This document shows, piece by piece, positions 1 through 8,622 of a DNA stretch of 42,720 nucleotides; the first letter of the stretch is position 1; every line of letters starts with the position of its first letter. The notes beneath the pieces are model-generated. The model was not told the DNA's origin and searched no databases. It saw only the letters and a program-made list of their open reading frames with translations. The DNA comes from Acidimicrobiaceae bacterium (GTDB taxonomy: Bacteria; Actinomycetota; Acidimicrobiia; Acidimicrobiales; Ilumatobacteraceae), in the NCBI GenBank assembly GCA_024641005.1, contig JAHEDX010000034.1, forward strand, positions 1 to 42,720, in the 5' to 3' direction. The position numbers and the translations under genes were made by a program.

Positions 1-1710
1 GGCTGCGGCGCGCGATTCGTCGGGCGGGAACGTGTCGACGACCCACTTCGACACGCGTCGTGCCTGGACGAAGTCGCCGGCGTACATCAACTTGTCCCCG
101 ACGGACGCCATGTCCATCGCGAGGAGCAGTTCGTCGAACCGGATCGTGTTCCCCGCCATCGACCACGAAGCGAGATCGATCATCGACAGCGCTCGACGCG
201 CCTGCCCGGCTGCTTGGTCCAACTTCCCTCGGACCGACAACTCCGTACCCCGCTGGACGACGACGGTCAACTCGAGACCGTCCGGCAGCTCACCGTCGGA
301 GAGATGCGCGAGCAGACTCCTCAGGAGCGTCCGGAGCGCCGTGGTCGACTCGTTGTTGCCCAACCGATGTTCGGCTTCGGCCAAGAGGACAAGGAGCGAG
401 ACATCGGAGGTGACGCGGTGCTCGGGCAGTGCGCCGATCCATTCCCGCATCGCTTCGTAGCGACCCTCGCCGAGCGCTCTGGGTCCGTAGTCGATGATCA
501 ACTCGGCGGCGACCCCGAAATCCTCTGCAGCGAGTCGATGGCCGATTGCCTCAGGGATGCGGCCCCCGGCCTCGAACCACGAGGCGGCACGTCGCTCGAG
601 ATCACGCAAACGAGCCGGATCGACCCGTTCGAGACGGCGCCGCATCCATGATCTCAGGAGCCGGTGGTACCGGAATCGTGGTGGGTCTCCGCCGATCCAT
701 GACGTGAACGTGTTGCTGCCCTCGAGATTCCACAAGATGTCGTCGACGTCGTCACGTTGCGCCAGCTCGGCACACAGATCGGGCTCGAGCACACGGAGCA
801 CGCACGTGTCGAGCAGGAACGTCCGGACGTCGATCGAGAGGGAATCGAAGACCTCGGTCAAGAAGTATTGGTCGAAGAGGCGGTGCCGCTCGATCGCCGC
901 TCCCGTGACGAACGGTGAGCCGTCCGACGCCCTGAGCACGAGTCCGGCCAGCACGGCACCCGCCGTCCAACCGCCGATCTGATCGAGGATCGATGCGAGC
1001 GCGTCGTCGCCGATGTCCTCTCCCGACACCGACCGGATGATCGCGGCGGTCTCGCGATCGGTCAGACGGAGGTCGGTCGCTGCGATCGTCACGAGCTCGT
1101 CTCGCCGACGCAGTTCGTCCAGCCCGATCTCGGGTGCCCCGCGCCCGGCGACCAGGACGCGGAGGGAGGCACGTTCGAGCGCGAGCAACTGCCGAACCAC
1201 CTCGACCGACTCGGCTCCCGCGAGCACGTGGGCATCATCGAGCACGATCACCACCCGCAGACCCGACCGGTCGACCGCCTCGGCGATGAGATCCACGGCT
1301 CGTGGGGCCGGCGTGCCGCGTACCGCGACGCGTTCGCCGACGACAGTGTGCACGGCCTCGGCGAGGTCGTCGGTCAACACGCTCGCGTCACGGTGGGTGC
1401 GCTCGATCGTCATCCACACGACGTCGCCGCAGGTGGTGCCCGAGGACCATGCCCGCAGCAGCGTCGTCTTGCCGCTTCCCGACGGGCCGATCACGTGACC
1501 GGCACGAGCCGAGAAGATCTCGTCGAGTCGAGCGTGCAGCCGCTCACGCAGGACGATGCGATGGGTGGGCCCCACGTGCGACACAGCGGGTCGTGGCAGG
1601 CCGGGACCAGCATCGCCTCCGGTTTCGGTTCGCAACGGTTCGCCCGAACGACCGGGACGTGGAGCGTCGTCGCTCGCCGCACGATGCTCGGCGACGTGCT
1701 CACGACCCAT
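1..1710 (-). CDS. MalT/LAL-type ATP-dependent transcriptional regulator, C-terminus cut by the window edge
   Basis: An open frame of 570 codons reads from ATG at 1710 to the left edge with no stop. A Walker A loop GPSGSGKTT lies at residues 75-83 and a Walker B VVIVLDDAH at about 153-161. Then comes an arginine-rich winged-helix stretch (FRYHRLLRSWMRRRLERV) and alpha-helical TPR/MalT-like repeats (AASWFEAGGRIPEAIGHRLA). This is the order found in STAND-class LAL regulators, whose LuxR-type HTH sits at the extreme C-terminus; that part would lie outside the window. The first 60 residues are Pro/Arg-rich linker. The frame is closed by a stop at 1777-1779 and has no other start candidate, so ATG 1710 is firm. 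A TACGGT -10-like box lies 6 nt before it, suggesting a leaderless mRNA. The inducer and targets are unknown. Confidence 0.85.
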   Translation of the reverse strand, partial: MGREHVAEHRAASDDAPRPGRSGEPLRTETGGDAGPGLPRPAVSHVGPTHRIVLRERLHARLDEIFSARAGHVIGPSGSGKTTLLRAWSSGTTCGDVVWMTIERTHRDASVLTDDLAEAVHTVVGERVAVRGTPAPRAVDLIAEAVDRSGLRVVIVLDDAHVLAGAESVEVVRQLLALERASLRVLVAGRGAPEIGLDELRRRDELVTIAATDLRLTDRETAAIIRSVSGEDIGDDALASILDQIGGWTAGAVLAGLVLRASDGSPFVTGAAIERHRLFDQYFLTEVFDSLSIDVRTFLLDTCVLRVLEPDLCAELAQRDDVDDILWNLEGSNTFTSWIGGDPPRFRYHRLLRSWMRRRLERVDPARLRDLERRAASWFEAGGRIPEAIGHRLAAEDFGVAAELIIDYGPRALGEGRYEAMREWIGALPEHRVTSDVSLLVLLAEAEHRLGNNESTTALRTLLRSLLAHLSDGELPDGLELTVVVQRGTELSVRGKLDQAAGQARRALSMIDLASWSMAGNTIRFDELLLAMDMASVGDKLMYAGDFVQARRVSKWVVDTFPPDESRAAA

Positions 1711-1716
1711 CGCACC

Positions 1717-1722
1717 ACCGTA
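1717..1722 (-). promoter_or_regulatory. -10 box TACGGT, probable leaderless promoter of the MalT-like gene
   Basis: On the minus strand TACGGT is followed by 6 nt (GGTGCG) and the ATG at 1710. There is no Shine-Dalgarno sequence in that gap. The arrangement recurs before several other genes here, which supports transcription starting at or next to the start codon. Confidence 0.45.
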
Positions 1723-1824
1723 GCCAAACTGCTGGAGGGCGTCTCGTTCTGCGCCTGGTCCACCGGTCCAGCTCGGTCAGGCCTTGCAGGAGCCTCGTCC
1801 TCGACCGGAACGGCCGATCCAGCG

Positions 1825-4203
1825 TCAGAGGTAGTCGTGCTTGGCCAACCACCGCAGGCAGAAGTAGCCCCAGACCGGCGGAAGGTAGGTGCTGACCAAG
1901 CGGTAGACCAGCACGGCAGGGACGGCAACGCCGCTCGCGACCCCGACAGCTGCGAGGCTCGCGGTGAGGCCCGCCTCCGCGACTCCCGCGTTTCCGGGGA
2001 CCGGGCTGATCGCTGACACCAACGAGACGGTGATGTTGATGAAAATGGCCTGGCCGAGCGTGAGCGATCCGCCCATCGCCAGTACGCAGCAGAGGAACGC
2101 CGAGCCATACAGCACCTCGGTGCCGATCGAGCCGACGAGCGCAGTGAGAGCCGTTCGGGGGTTCTTCAACGTCGACAGTGCGTCGCGCATCTGCCTTGCC
2201 GGCCCGGCGACCTTCTTCCATGTCCAATGGCGCCACTTGGGGACGATCATCGCGACGCCCACCGCCACGGCGAGGATGACGACTGCGTTGAGGAGCAGAC
2301 GGATCACATCACCGCCACCCTGGAACGCCGACAGGTCGATGCTGCCGGCACCGACGAGGACAGTGAACGTGATCATGATCGCCTGTGCCGCGTACCCCGT
2401 GAACCCGGTGATCACGCCGGTCGTCGTCGCTGCCACGGCGCTGATCCCGAACTTCTGGAAGAACCGGACGTTGGTCGCGATCGACCCCGCAGGGGAGGGG
2501 ACGGCCATGTTGACGAATCCGATCCCGAGCTGCTCGACCGTCGTGACCCCGATGGGGAGCGGCTTCGGTGCGACGGCGGCGACCGAGATCGAATCGGTGT
2601 AGTTGGTGGCCGCCGCCAACAGGAGGCCGAGAATGACGAGGCTCCAGCGGGCATCGGCGAGGGCGTCGACGATCGTGCCGAATCCGACGTCGGCCAAACC
2701 GGCGATGATCGTGTAGGCGCCGAAGGCGATGAACCCGATCATCACGACGCTCTTCCCCGTGACGCGCGTCAACTGCTCGATCTCGGGAACATCGATGCCC
2801 AGCGCCGTTGCCGTCTGCTTGCGGACATCGCCGATCTTCAGCTTGTGCTGCTTGACCCGGCGACGCAGTCCGGCGTTGCACGCCGCTGTCTGGAGCGAGG
2901 GCAGCATCTCGGTCAGTGACTCGTCGCCGACCGCCCGCCGCGCTGCCGCAATGGCCCGATCGGCGCCGACGGTCGTCGTCGTCAGCACGAGCATCGCCGC
3001 GATGTCGACGTGGAACTGCTCGTCGGCGGCGTTGATGGCTGCCTCGTTCAGACCCATCAGCGCGGGTGCGCCCGACGAGTCGAACCAGATGTGGAGCGAA
3101 TCGAGCGATCCGTGACTGATCCGCGCTCGGTGCAGTTGGCCGAGGGCAGCCCAGATCGCATCGAGCATGTCGTCGTCGACGTCACCGTCGGCGACATCGT
3201 CCAACGTGTGATCGAGACGCTCGGAGACGAGCAAGCCGTCGTCGTGGGCCGTCATCCCGACGCTCACCAGGGCGGGGACCGGTGCACCGTCCCGTGCCGC
3301 CACGACCATGGCCAATGCCTCGTGTTCGAGCTGTTGACGACGATCGGAGCCGACCTGGGAGCCCTGGTCCTGGTACCAGGCCTGCCTCCACCACCGGATC
3401 CACCGACGGGCATTCCAGGAGTCTCGACCCAACCCGCGGACGAACAACGGGGCGCCCTCGGTCGACGTGCCGGTCAGGAGGACCGACGTGCCGGGTTGAC
3501 GTTCGGCCTCGACGTAGCTCAGTTCAGCCGTGTCGACGCCCATCTCGGCGAGAGCCGCTCGGATTCGGTCGGTAGCGGGCAGTCCGGCCGTCGTGCCGAG
3601 GGCATAGCGAACCAGCGCGGCGGCGATCAGACCGAGGAGCAGCCCGCCGAGCGCATCGCTGACCGTCGTGACGCCGCCGAGCACCGATGCGCCCGTTGCG
3701 CCGAGGATGAGCGTCCAGCCGACCTTGCGCATCGGCGCCGTGAGATGTGGTGAAGCAGCGGCCTGGATCGCCGCCGCCATCGCCACGAAGAACGCAGGGA
3801 ACGTGTCGCGGGTCCTGTCCAGGTCGAGGAACGCGAACTCCGGCCAGCGATCGTCGATGAATCGGGAGAGCAGCACGACGCTGATTCCTGCGAGTGCGGC
3901 GGCCAACAACATGTCCCGCAGCAACTCCCACCGACGACGGGCGAACAACGCGACCCCGATCAGCAACGCAAGTGCGTAGACGACTCCCAGCTGGTAGGTC
4001 GCCTGACCGAGCCACAACAACCAACCCGGCAGTGTCCCGACGAACGTCAACGTGTTCGTGTCCAACGTCGAGCCGCTGCCGGCGACCACGATCAACACCA
4101 CGAGCGACGCGGTGGTCAATCCCGCCGAGATCAGGTCGGTCCGCCACCTGACGCGCGGCGCATCGGCAGGTGCGGAGAAGACCTGCAGTCCGCCCATGCT
4201 CAC
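1825..4203 (-). CDS. Multidomain membrane protein: degenerate PAP2-like N-terminus, pseudokinase, LPG-synthase/flippase C-terminus
   Basis: 792 residues. Residues 1-215 contain about six membrane segments, ending in VSDALGGLLLGLIAAALV, which resembles the SD-x-x-x-G end of PAP2 phosphatases but lacks their catalytic histidines. Residues about 230-430 are soluble and look like an ABC1/aminoglycoside-kinase fold. The catalytic-loop position reads HGSLDSLHIWFD instead of HGDxHxxN, and the DFG position is MGLNEA, so it is probably a pseudokinase. Residues 450-792 have about eight membrane helices and the PSPAGSIATNVRFF and ISPVPGNAGVAEAG motifs typical of the lysylphosphatidylglycerol synthase TM/UPF0104 family (PF03706), which flips or transfers lipids. 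The aminoacyl-transferase domain of MprF is absent. The start could be GTG 4203 or ATG 4197; no clear RBS is visible. The exact lipid substrate is unknown. Confidence 0.85.
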   Translation of the reverse strand: MSMGGLQVFSAPADAPRVRWRTDLISAGLTTASLVVLIVVAGSGSTLDTNTLTFVGTLPGWLLWLGQATYQLGVVYALALLIGVALFARRRWELLRDMLLAAALAGISVVLLSRFIDDRWPEFAFLDLDRTRDTFPAFFVAMAAAIQAAASPHLTAPMRKVGWTLILGATGASVLGGVTTVSDALGGLLLGLIAAALVRYALGTTAGLPATDRIRAALAEMGVDTAELSYVEAERQPGTSVLLTGTSTEGAPLFVRGLGRDSWNARRWIRWWRQAWYQDQGSQVGSDRRQQLEHEALAMVVAARDGAPVPALVSVGMTAHDDGLLVSERLDHTLDDVADGDVDDDMLDAIWAALGQLHRARISHGSLDSLHIWFDSSGAPALMGLNEAAINAADEQFHVDIAAMLVLTTTTVGADRAIAAARRAVGDESLTEMLPSLQTAACNAGLRRRVKQHKLKIGDVRKQTATALGIDVPEIEQLTRVTGKSVVMIGFIAFGAYTIIAGLADVGFGTIVDALADARWSLVILGLLLAAATNYTDSISVAAVAPKPLPIGVTTVEQLGIGFVNMAVPSPAGSIATNVRFFQKFGISAVAATTTGVITGFTGYAAQAIMITFTVLVGAGSIDLSAFQGGGDVIRLLLNAVVILAVAVGVAMIVPKWRHWTWKKVAGPARQMRDALSTLKNPRTALTALVGSIGTEVLYGSAFLCCVLAMGGSLTLGQAIFINITVSLVSAISPVPGNAGVAEAGLTASLAAVGVASGVAVPAVLVYRLVSTYLPPVWGYFCLRWLAKHDYL

Positions 4204-4325
4204 ACGCCGGTCCGGACGATCCGAGTCGGTGACGCGCTGCGACGACTCATCGGCCCCAGCTCCACCCGGTTGACGAACCGTTTGCCTTGGGTCCCCGGCC
4301 CCTCGGACTCACCCCAGGCGCTCGA

Positions 4326-4507
4326 TCAGAACTCAAGGCGACGACCTGATCCGAACACGAGGCTGGCGGCGAGCCGTGGTCCTTGGTGCGCGAAGGCGAG
4401 CCGACACCCGGGGCGGAACTCCAGGGAGCAAGCCTGACACAGGCCAGCTGCTCTCGCACCGCTACCTTCGGCCACCGCTGCTGGGGTTGTTTCGCCTGTT
4501 CGCTCAT
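4326..4507 (-). pseudogene. Frameshifted small cysteine-containing protein (tentative)
   Basis: On the minus strand a strong Shine-Dalgarno (GGAGGTGACG) precedes ATG 4507, which opens MSEQAKQPQQRWPKVAVREQ. That frame then continues to a stop at 4247 as low-complexity, non-conserved-looking sequence. The neighbouring frame, ending at 4326, carries CQACSLEFRPGCRLAFAHQG and LAASLVFGSG. This resembles the Cys-x-x-Cys plus F-x-x-GH-D-x-x-L layout I associate with small zinc-ribbon-like actinobacterial proteins. The simplest reading is one gene broken by a single frameshift near the middle. It could also be an intact 86-residue protein in the first frame (4247-4507). Confidence 0.35.
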
Positions 4508-4589
4508 CGTCACCTCCGCACGCTCTGTTGGGCCGTGTTGGACAGCGTCGCGCCGATCCCGCCACCGCCAGTGGTTCCAGTCAGGGTGA

Positions 4590-4880
4590 ATCGACAATTC
4601 ACCCCTCGGCGCATCGACCGACGGGTCTCGAGTTCACCGACGTCACAACCTCATCAACGAGTACCGCGCAGATGCCACGATCACCCAGATTTCGACCCGC
4701 TCACGCGTCCCCCGGACCATGGTCACGGCTCACCCGAATCACCACCACATCCCACGCCACAGCGATCGAACCGCCTGGGGCGACGACGAACTCCACCCGG
4801 CCGCCGAACAGTACGCGACCGGCATGTCACTCGCCGATGTCGCAGCCGGGTACAGCGTCGACACGCAGACCGTCGGACCT
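4590..4880 (+). pseudogene. Degenerate double helix-turn-helix protein, copy A
   Basis: A frame open from 4590, with no start codon before the homology, contains two resolvase-like HTH units. The first, at about 4650-4740, begins LINEYRADATITQISTRSRV and continues through a TMVTAH helix. The second, at about 4794-4880, reads AAEQYATGMSLADVAAGYSV then DTQTVG. The pattern matches a second broken copy at 8623-9060 (Y-x-A-x-x-T ... V ... T-I-A-A-H ... YAAGDSLAA). After TVG the expected helix is lost and the reading frame wanders to a stop at about 5058. The lack of a start and the loss of the C-terminus mark it as a pseudogene. The intact family would be a small DNA-binding protein, perhaps a recombinase accessory or C-terminal domain. 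Confidence 0.5.
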
Positions 4881-5081
4881 TGTCTTGTGTCCCTGATCGG
4901 CACGTTGAGCTCACGCGAACGGACTGATCAGCTGAGCGTCATTGGACACGTTTCCTTGCGCATAGTGCCAGTTCCAGAGCGGGCGCAGTGGTCAACGGCA
5001 GTGAAGTTACGAGCGTTACTTGATCGGCCCGCCAGCCGTCGGTCGTCCGGCGCGACGTAGGCTCGAATCGAGCAGTCACCA

Positions 5082-5283
5082 GTGCAACGACCACGGACGC
5101 CGCCGGCCACGATCTTCCTGCTTGCCACTACGGCACTGCTGCTCGGCTGCGGTTCCGAGGCGTCGATCGACGCCACCGCAGATGGGGCACTGAGTTCAGG
5201 TGCCGGCCTCTCGGCTCGTCCGGATCAAGTCGTCCACGCCGTGTGGCTGAATCGCCGGGAGTACAATGAATTGCCTGAGGCGC
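5082..5283 (+). pseudogene. 5' fragment of a lipoprotein gene
   Basis: GTG 5082 opens a convincing lipoprotein signal: basic residues, a hydrophobic run (TIFLLATTALLLGC) and the lipobox LLGC, followed by GSEASIDATADGALSSGAG. Beyond about residue 40 no conserved pattern is visible. The frame runs to a stop at 5352-5354, antisense through the small membrane gene 5284-5562. The likeliest interpretation is a lipoprotein gene truncated at its 3' end. A short functional 90-residue lipoprotein (5082-5354) overlapping its neighbour cannot be excluded. Confidence 0.4.
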
Positions 5284-5562
5284 TCATGACTGCCCGTGTG
5301 CTTCGGGGCGCGCTGGGTAGCCCCGGAACTGCTGGCGCAGATAGGAGCCGCTGAACGCGGCGGCGACGCACAGGAGCGCTCCGGCGGCCCCGATAAGGAT
5401 CTCCCACCACGGGTCGTCTCCCTTGCGGTCGGCGACGGCCCAGATGAACGCAACGAGTGTGAGCAGGCCGAGACCGACCGCGACCGCCACACTCTTGCGG
5501 CGATCGCTGAATGCGAACCCTCCGATCAGGCTGACGACAACGACTGCGATGATCACTGGCAT
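5284..5562 (-). CDS. Small membrane protein, three predicted helices
   Basis: 92 residues starting at ATG 5562, with GGGAG about 7 nt upstream. Three hydrophobic segments are visible: VIIAVVVVSLIGGFAF (residues about 3-18), VAVAVGLGLLTLVAFIWAVA (about 25-45) and EILIGAAGALLCVAAAFSGS (about 54-74). They are separated by a short charged loop (DRKGDDPWW) and followed by a basic tail. There is no catalytic motif and I do not recognise the family. It is divergent from the histidine kinase, with about 150 bp between them, so the two could share regulation. Confidence 0.65.
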   Translation of the reverse strand: MPVIIAVVVVSLIGGFAFSDRRKSVAVAVGLGLLTLVAFIWAVADRKGDDPWWEILIGAAGALLCVAAAFSGSYLRQQFRGYPARPEAHGQS

Positions 5563-5711
5563 GACTGGCTCCCTTCATCTCGGTGGACGATCGTCCACTC
5601 GACCAAGAGCATCACCTGCCTGTTGTCCCACCGTCACGATGCTCGATGTCCCGTCCTGACCAGGACGTTTCGTCCCGTGACTTCGCTCCGGCGGTGTGCG
5701 ATGGTTGGGAC

Positions 5712-7790
5712 GTGAACCGCCGGATGGCACACCAGGCGTCAAGGCGCGTGGGAGTTGTCGTTGCCATAACCGTGATGTTGATTTCGACCTTGTCAACGAT
5801 CGGTCTGATCATCTCCGTCGATGCCAGTGTTGGTCGAACCACTGATCCGACGAATTTTGCGTTGCTCGCCGGATTCCTGGGGCTTCCGGCGGTGGGGTGT
5901 CTGATCGTGTGGCACCGCCCAGCAAACCTCATCGGACGCTTGCTCATGGCGATGGGTGTCATGGCGACTCTCTATCTGCTGGCGTTTGCCTGGGCTATGT
6001 ACGCAGGCGATGTGAATGCGGCTGCTCCAGCGGGGAACCTGGCCGCATGGCTCGCGTCATTTCTGATCGTCCCAGCGTTTTCGATCGCCCCGTTCGTCGT
6101 TGCGACCTTTCCAACAGGCAGGATCACTACAGGGTGGTTGCGACGACTCGCACTTCCGGCGACCGTCGCGGTCTGTGTCCTGACGATCGCGCAGTCCTTG
6201 GCGGCGGAGCCGATCGATGGCGTCGATCCGCCCCTGAAGCCGATTGCCAACCCATTGGGTGTGCGCTCGGCAAAGACCGAGCTGGGCATCCTCAGCGCTG
6301 TCAGCGTTGTCCTCATCGTGGTGTTCGCGCTGGCCGCGGTGGGCGATCTCGTCTGGCGATGGAGGTCGTCGAAAGGTGTCGAGCGCCAGCAGATCCGTTG
6401 GGTGATGACCGCGGTGGTCGTGCTCCCGGTCTCGTTCATCGCCAGCGCACTTGTCGGCCTCGTTGCAGGAGAACGAGCGCACGATGTCGCGTTGGGTTTC
6501 GGCCAAGTCTTGTTCCTCGTATCGCTTTCGGCCGCGATGGCCGTGGCGATACTTCGGTTCCGGTTGTTCGATCTCGACCGCGTGGTACGTCGCACGATCA
6601 CCTACACGTTGCTCAGCGTTGGTGCGGCCCTGTTCTACATTTCGATTGTCGTCTCGGTCGGCGCGGTGGTGACGGCCAGCTCGAGCGGCGTGCGCGCAGC
6701 CGTCGCGGCTGCAGTTGTGGCCCTCCTGTTCACGCCGGCCCGAGCACGAATCCAACGGTTCGTCGATCGGGCCGGTGATCGTCACCGAGTGGACCCGTAC
6801 CAAGCCTTGTCGACGTTGAGCCGCAAGCTGGATCATGTGATCGATCCTGATGACATCCTTCGCGTCAGCGTCACAACGATCGCCGGCACCCTCAATCTTG
6901 GATATGTCGGCATCGAGCTTGCCGGTGACGGCCACGGCCCCGGAGGCGTTGTCGTGTCCTCCGGTCGGATCGCCGGCGAGCAGATGCGCTACCCCATCCG
7001 CCATCGTGGTGAACTGCTTGGGCATCTGGTCACGGGTCCATCCGGCGACATCGACCACAGCGTGTTACAGGATCTCGCAAATCGGGCCGGCATTGCGGTG
7101 GCCTCTGCCCAACTGCGAACTCAGCTACGAAATTCTCGAACCCAACTGGTACGGAGTCGTGAGGAGGAACGGCTGCGCATTCGTCGGGACTTACACGACG
7201 GCTTGGGCCCGACACTCGCCGGATTGGCCCTGCGGATGGATGCTGCACTTGCAGACCCAATACCTGAGATCAACGTCGGGCAGATGACCATCATCAAGCG
7301 AGATCTGAGCTCAGCCATCGAGGAGGTGCGGCGAATCATGCACGGCCTGCGCCCCGCCGCCCTCGACGAGCTGGGCCTCGCGGAGGCGCTGCGTCAGCAG
7401 GCTCGCAGGTTGAACATAGCGGCCAGGGCACCATCGATCCATGTGATGCTTCCGCCCCAGCTGCCACAGCTCCCAGCGGCTATCGAGGTTGCCGTCCTCC
7501 GAATTGCCGCCGAGGCAATGACCAACGCAGTACGTCACTCCCATGCCAGTACCTGCCGGGTGACTCTGTGCGTCGACGAAACAGTTCGACTCGATGTTGT
7601 CGACGATGGAGTCGGGATCGGCCAGAATCACGGCCGGGCCACCGCCGGCATGGGTCTCGCGTCCATGCGGGACCGCGCCGAAGAACTCGGTGGAAGGTTC
7701 GAGGTCGCGGACGCCACAACATGGATTGAGCACAGCCGGCTGTGCCCGGGCACCCTCATCAGCGCCACGATCCCGATCGATACTCCGTGA
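5712..7790 (+). CDS. Membrane sensor histidine kinase, NarL-system (HisKA_3) type
   Basis: About 692 residues if started at GTG 5712; ATG 5724 is an alternative. An in-frame upstream extension to 5583 is unlikely to be coding. About eight to ten N-terminal membrane segments fill residues 5-340. A GAF-like cytosolic region (about 380-480: YVGIELAGDG, LLGHLVTGPSGDID) follows, then a short coiled coil (LRTQLRNSRTQLVRSREEER). The dimerisation/phosphoacceptor helix has RRDLHDGLGPTLAGLALRMD with the conserved His near residue 495. The C-terminal ATPase domain has the N-box EAMTNAVRHS and G-box DDGVGIG and GMGLASMRDRAEELGG. It overlaps the response regulator by 4 bp, so they form a cognate pair. Its base composition is visibly lower in GC than the flanks. 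The signal is unknown. Confidence 0.9.
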   Translation: MNRRMAHQASRRVGVVVAITVMLISTLSTIGLIISVDASVGRTTDPTNFALLAGFLGLPAVGCLIVWHRPANLIGRLLMAMGVMATLYLLAFAWAMYAGDVNAAAPAGNLAAWLASFLIVPAFSIAPFVVATFPTGRITTGWLRRLALPATVAVCVLTIAQSLAAEPIDGVDPPLKPIANPLGVRSAKTELGILSAVSVVLIVVFALAAVGDLVWRWRSSKGVERQQIRWVMTAVVVLPVSFIASALVGLVAGERAHDVALGFGQVLFLVSLSAAMAVAILRFRLFDLDRVVRRTITYTLLSVGAALFYISIVVSVGAVVTASSSGVRAAVAAAVVALLFTPARARIQRFVDRAGDRHRVDPYQALSTLSRKLDHVIDPDDILRVSVTTIAGTLNLGYVGIELAGDGHGPGGVVVSSGRIAGEQMRYPIRHRGELLGHLVTGPSGDIDHSVLQDLANRAGIAVASAQLRTQLRNSRTQLVRSREEERLRIRRDLHDGLGPTLAGLALRMDAALADPIPEINVGQMTIIKRDLSSAIEEVRRIMHGLRPAALDELGLAEALRQQARRLNIAARAPSIHVMLPPQLPQLPAAIEVAVLRIAAEAMTNAVRHSHASTCRVTLCVDETVRLDVVDDGVGIGQNHGRATAGMGLASMRDRAEELGGRFEVADATTWIEHSRLCPGTLISATIPIDTP

Positions 7791-8443
7791 CGCTCATCCG
7801 GATCGTCCTCATCGACGACCATCCCGTTTTCCGCGACGGTCTACGTGTTGCTCTTCACAGCGTCCCCGACGTCGACGTCGTCGGCGAAGCCGGAGACGGC
7901 CTTGAAGGAGTCGAAGTAGTCCTACGGGAGTTGCCCGACCTCGTACTCCTCGATCTTCGCATGCCCAACCTGAATGGGATCGAGGTACTCCGTCGCCTAC
8001 ACGAGCAGGCTCCCAAGGTTCGCGTGTTAGTGCTGACCATGGCCGAGGACCTCGAGAGTCTCGCAGCAGCTGTAGCTGCCGGCGCCCGCGGCTACCTGTT
8101 GAAGGGCGCCGACCGCGAGTCGGTCGTGCGTGCCCTCCATTCGTGCATGGCCGGTGAACTCGTCCTCGGTGCGGGTATGACGCAAGCATTCTCCGCCGTG
8201 CTCGCGGCAAACGCAAAGCACGAGTTGCTACGGCCGTTTCCTGAACTCACCTCGCGAGAATTCGACGTCTTGAAATTGCTCGCAGCTGACCTTCCCAACC
8301 AAGCCATTGCCCGCCGACTGTACGTGAGCGACAAGACGGTGCGCAATCACGTTTCGATGATCCTCGCAAAACTCGCCGCACGCGACCGGTACCAAGCAGG
8401 CGAATACGCACGCAATGCCGGAGTGCACCCCCCGCCCACCTGA
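7787..8443 (+). CDS. NarL/FixJ-family response regulator
   Basis: 218 residues from GTG 7787, which overlaps the kinase stop codon (GTGA), giving translational coupling. The receiver domain has the acidic pocket DD (residues 10-11), the phosphoacceptor Asp56 in LVLLDLRMPN, Thr in LVLTMAED and the conserved Lys in GYLLKGAD. The LuxR-type HTH begins at about residue 150 (LTSREFDVLKLLA) with the recognition helix around VSDKTVRNHVSMILAKL. One ATG-initiated reading (7742) would add 15 residues inside the kinase gene and is less likely. It probably activates or represses genes in response to the adjacent kinase. The DosR-box-like site at 36306 is a conceivable kind of target for a NarL-family regulator, but no link is shown. 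Confidence 0.92.
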   Translation: MTLIRIVLIDDHPVFRDGLRVALHSVPDVDVVGEAGDGLEGVEVVLRELPDLVLLDLRMPNLNGIEVLRRLHEQAPKVRVLVLTMAEDLESLAAAVAAGARGYLLKGADRESVVRALHSCMAGELVLGAGMTQAFSAVLAANAKHELLRPFPELTSREFDVLKLLAADLPNQAIARRLYVSDKTVRNHVSMILAKLAARDRYQAGEYARNAGVHPPPT

Positions 8444-8622
8444 ACCCTCACCGGCAATGGACAGCGAAGGTTCCCTTCACAAGCGTCCTTTCGACGGCAT
8501 CGCTGAACTACGTGGGCCGCGGTCTCGCACGGTCAGCACCCGACAGCGGTTAAGAGAGCGGCCGAATCTCTTACAACGACCGGACACGCGAAAAGCCGAC
8601 GACCAGGACGAACGTTCTCACT

